From NCBI RefSeq assembly GCF_019880365.1, contig NZ_CP082271.1, positions 434,001-498,000 on the forward strand: a DNA stretch of 64,000 nt, written 5' to 3'. Below the pieces are notes generated by a model. The model was not told the DNA's origin. It did not search any database and worked only from the letters and a program-made list of their open reading frames with translations. The first letter of the stretch is position 1; each line of letters begins with the position of its first letter. The DNA is from Pseudomonas sp. DNDY-54. GTDB taxonomy: Bacteria > Pseudomonadota > Gammaproteobacteria > Pseudomonadales > Pseudomonadaceae. The position numbers and the translations under genes are program-made. Shown here piece after piece: positions 62,156-64,000 of the stretch.

Positions 62156-64000
62156 ATGAATACCTCTCTATCACGCCTTGGTTTGTCATTGCTGGCAGTA
62201 CTTATTTCGCCCGCGCTATTGGCTGCAAATCTGAATTCACTCGACGTGGCGTCGCTACCTGGCGACCGCGTTGAGCTAAAGTTGGCTTTCGATGAGCCGG
62301 TGCCGACGCCGCGCGGCTACACACTTGACCAGCCAGCGCGCATCGCGCTGGATTTGCCGGGTGTTTCCAGCAATCTTGCATCCAAGAACCGCGAGCTGGG
62401 TGTCGGCAATGCCCGTAGCGTGACGGTCGTTGAGGCGCAAGGCAGAACTCGCCTCATCGTAAACCTGACGGCGCTCGTTCCATACTCGACCCGTGTGGAC
62501 GGAAACAATCTATTCGTCGTGCTAGGCGAGAGCGGTGCTTCACCGGCCGCTGTATCCGCCGCTCCGCTTGCGCCGGTGGCCAAGACTGCTCCAGTCGCCG
62601 CGATGGCAGCGAGCAAGTCGATCACCAATATCGATTTCCGTCGCGGAGAGGGTGGTGCGGGCGACGTGGTTATCACGCTATCGGACCCGACGATCAGTCC
62701 CAGCATCGAGGAGCAGGGCGGCAAGATTCGTGTCTCTTTCGCCAAGACACAACTGCCAGAGTCGCTACGCGTCCGGTTGGACGTGCAGGATTTCGCCACA
62801 CCGGTCAAGTTCGTCGACTCAAGCAGTAAGGCTGAAGGGGCGAGTATTGCTATCGAGCCGACGGGACGATACGACTATCTCGCCTACCAGACCGATGACA
62901 AGCTAACAATCAGCGTTAAGCCGCTTAGCGAAGCGGATGCCGAAAAGCGAAAGGCTGAACACTTCACTTATTCTGGAGAGAAGCTGTCGCTGAACTTTCA
63001 GGATATCGATGTGCGGTCTGTGCTGCAGCTGATTGCAGACTTTACTGACCTTAACTTGGTGGCGAGCGATACCGTACAGGGCAATATTACATTGCGTCTG
63101 CAGAATGTACCTTGGGACCAGGCGTTAGAACTCGTATTGAAGACCAAGGGTCTCGATAAGCGGCAGGTTGGCAATGTGTTGTTGGTCGCGCCGGCAGATG
63201 AGATCGCCGCCCGGGAGCGTCAGGAACTGGAGTCGCAGCGGCAGATTGCTGAGTTGGCGCCCCTGCGTCGCGAGGTCGTGCAGGTTAACTATGCGAAAGC
63301 TTCCGATATTGCTCGGCTGTTCCAGTCCGTTACGGACCAGGGCGGTGCGAGTGAGGATCGTGGGTCTATCGCTGTAGATGACCGCACGAATAATATCATC
63401 GCGTATCAGACTCAAGAGCGTCTCGACGAGCTGCGACGGATCGTTGCTCAGCTGGACATTCCGGTGCGCCAAGTGATGATCGAGGCTCGCATCGTTGAGG
63501 CGAATGTTGATTACGATAAAAGCCTGGGTGTCAAGTGGGGCGGCAACCTGAACCTGAATGACAATTGGAGCGCCTACGGAAGGGGGGCGGAGGGCTTAAC
63601 ATTAGAAGAGGGTGGGGAAGGTGAGCCGGATATCATTAATCGTCCGTTTAATCTACCGTTTGTAGATATGGGGGCGATTGGTGCGAACTCCGGTATTGGT
63701 CTGGGCTTTGTGACAAACAACGCTATTCTAGACCTGCAACTTTCAGCGATGGAAAAGACCGGTAATGGTGAGGTCGTTTCGCAGCCTAAGGTTGTAACGG
63801 CTGATAAAGAGACGGCGAAGATTTTGAAAGGGTCCGAGGTTCCTTATCAGGAAGCGAGTTCCAGCGGTGCAACCAGCACTTCGTTCAAAGAGGCGGCCCT
63901 GTCGCTTGAGGTTACTCCGCAGATTACGCCAGACAACCGGATTATCATGGAGGTGAAGGTCACCAAAGATGAGCCAGATTTCTCGCAGGCGGCTAGTACT
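62156..64000 (+). CDS. pilQ: Type IV pilus secretin PilQ (3' end outside window)
   Basis: 615 codons lie in the window with no stop. Signal peptide (MNTSLSRLGLSLLAVLISPALLAA), two AMIN domains that bind peptidoglycan (about 27-130 and 155-260), secretin N domains (LSLNFQDIDVRSVLQLIADFT about 280; REVVQVNYAKASDIARLFQS about 378) and the beginning of the secretin domain, with VMIEARIVEANVDYDKSLG and VPYQEASSSG. Outer-membrane pore for the pilus. I chose ATG 62156 with GGAAG eight bases upstream; in-frame ATGs at 62108 and 62117 would add up to 16 residues before a normal signal peptide. Confidence 0.96.
   Translation, partial: MNTSLSRLGLSLLAVLISPALLAANLNSLDVASLPGDRVELKLAFDEPVPTPRGYTLDQPARIALDLPGVSSNLASKNRELGVGNARSVTVVEAQGRTRLIVNLTALVPYSTRVDGNNLFVVLGESGASPAAVSAAPLAPVAKTAPVAAMAASKSITNIDFRRGEGGAGDVVITLSDPTISPSIEEQGGKIRVSFAKTQLPESLRVRLDVQDFATPVKFVDSSSKAEGASIAIEPTGRYDYLAYQTDDKLTISVKPLSEADAEKRKAEHFTYSGEKLSLNFQDIDVRSVLQLIADFTDLNLVASDTVQGNITLRLQNVPWDQALELVLKTKGLDKRQVGNVLLVAPADEIAARERQELESQRQIAELAPLRREVVQVNYAKASDIARLFQSVTDQGGASEDRGSIAVDDRTNNIIAYQTQERLDELRRIVAQLDIPVRQVMIEARIVEANVDYDKSLGVKWGGNLNLNDNWSAYGRGAEGLTLEEGGEGEPDIINRPFNLPFVDMGAIGANSGIGLGFVTNNAILDLQLSAMEKTGNGEVVSQPKVVTADKETAKILKGSEVPYQEASSSGATSTSFKEAALSLEVTPQITPDNRIIMEVKVTKDEPDFSQAAST

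Overview
The window is a GC-rich gammaproteobacterial chromosome segment whose gene content and order are those of the genus Pseudomonas in the broad sense (lptM-lysA-dapF-DUF484-xerC, algZ-algR-hemCDXY, algQ-algP, ppk/ppx, pilMNOPQ, sutA). Tandem amtB genes behind one glnK, an nnrS gene and a comM gene point towards the Pseudomonas stutzeri (Stutzerimonas) group; that assignment is an inference from gene content, not from a marker-gene comparison. It is a core chromosomal region: I see no tRNA or rRNA gene, insertion sequence, prophage, integrase (other than XerC) or CRISPR array.

Layout. 1-3.8 kb: a BCCT choline/betaine transporter cut by the left edge, comM and ubiK, all on the minus strand. 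4.2-8.3 kb: glnK-amtB1-amtB2 with a likely sigma-54 promoter, yjbQ and the RNA polymerase regulator gene sutA. 8.3-13 kb: a minus-strand operon reading lptM, lysA, dapF, a DUF484 gene, xerC and a yigB-like phosphatase gene; cyaY and rnk follow on the plus strand. 14-20.6 kb: class I adenylate cyclase, two small unknown genes, corA, then a membrane protein and nnrS. 20.6-24.1 kb: argH and a chemotaxis receptor. 24.4-30.6 kb: algZ-algR and the haem operon hemC-hemD-hemX-hemY. 30.7-38.3 kb: dsbB, algQ (rsd), algP, a TIGR02444 gene, an ABC-F/MscS/TerC/LysE/UPF0178 run, and a thioesterase gene. 38.4-48.8 kb: elbB, hemB, ppk/ppx (convergent), trxA, rho, ubiD and a flavin-dependent reductase gene. 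49-55 kb: a SPOR protein, argS, priA, rpmE and a secreted thermonuclease. 55.2-64 kb: malic enzyme, PBP1A, and the type IV pilus alignment operon pilM-N-O-P-Q, with pilQ cut by the right edge.

How it fits together. Haem and tetrapyrrole synthesis is well represented (hemB, C, D, X, Y). Nitrogen control (glnK/amtB), osmoprotectant uptake, envelope building (PBP1A, LptM, SPOR protein, DsbB), stress and slow-growth control (sutA, rnk, algQ, ppk/ppx, algZR) and type IV pili plus comM, which in naturally transformable relatives serve DNA uptake and integration, are the main themes. Many genes are translationally coupled by ATGA, GTGA or TGATG overlaps.

I did not find a convincing undescribed system. 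The most useful second-look items are a perfect terminator-like hairpin inside the 5' end of the nuclease gene behind rpmE, a rho gene with no visible Shine-Dalgarno sequence, a chemotaxis receptor next to algZR, an nnrS/membrane-protein pair in what looks like a variable locus, a possible rearrangement junction at 48.8-49.1 kb, and an identical C-terminal PIDLF on PriA and PBP1A.
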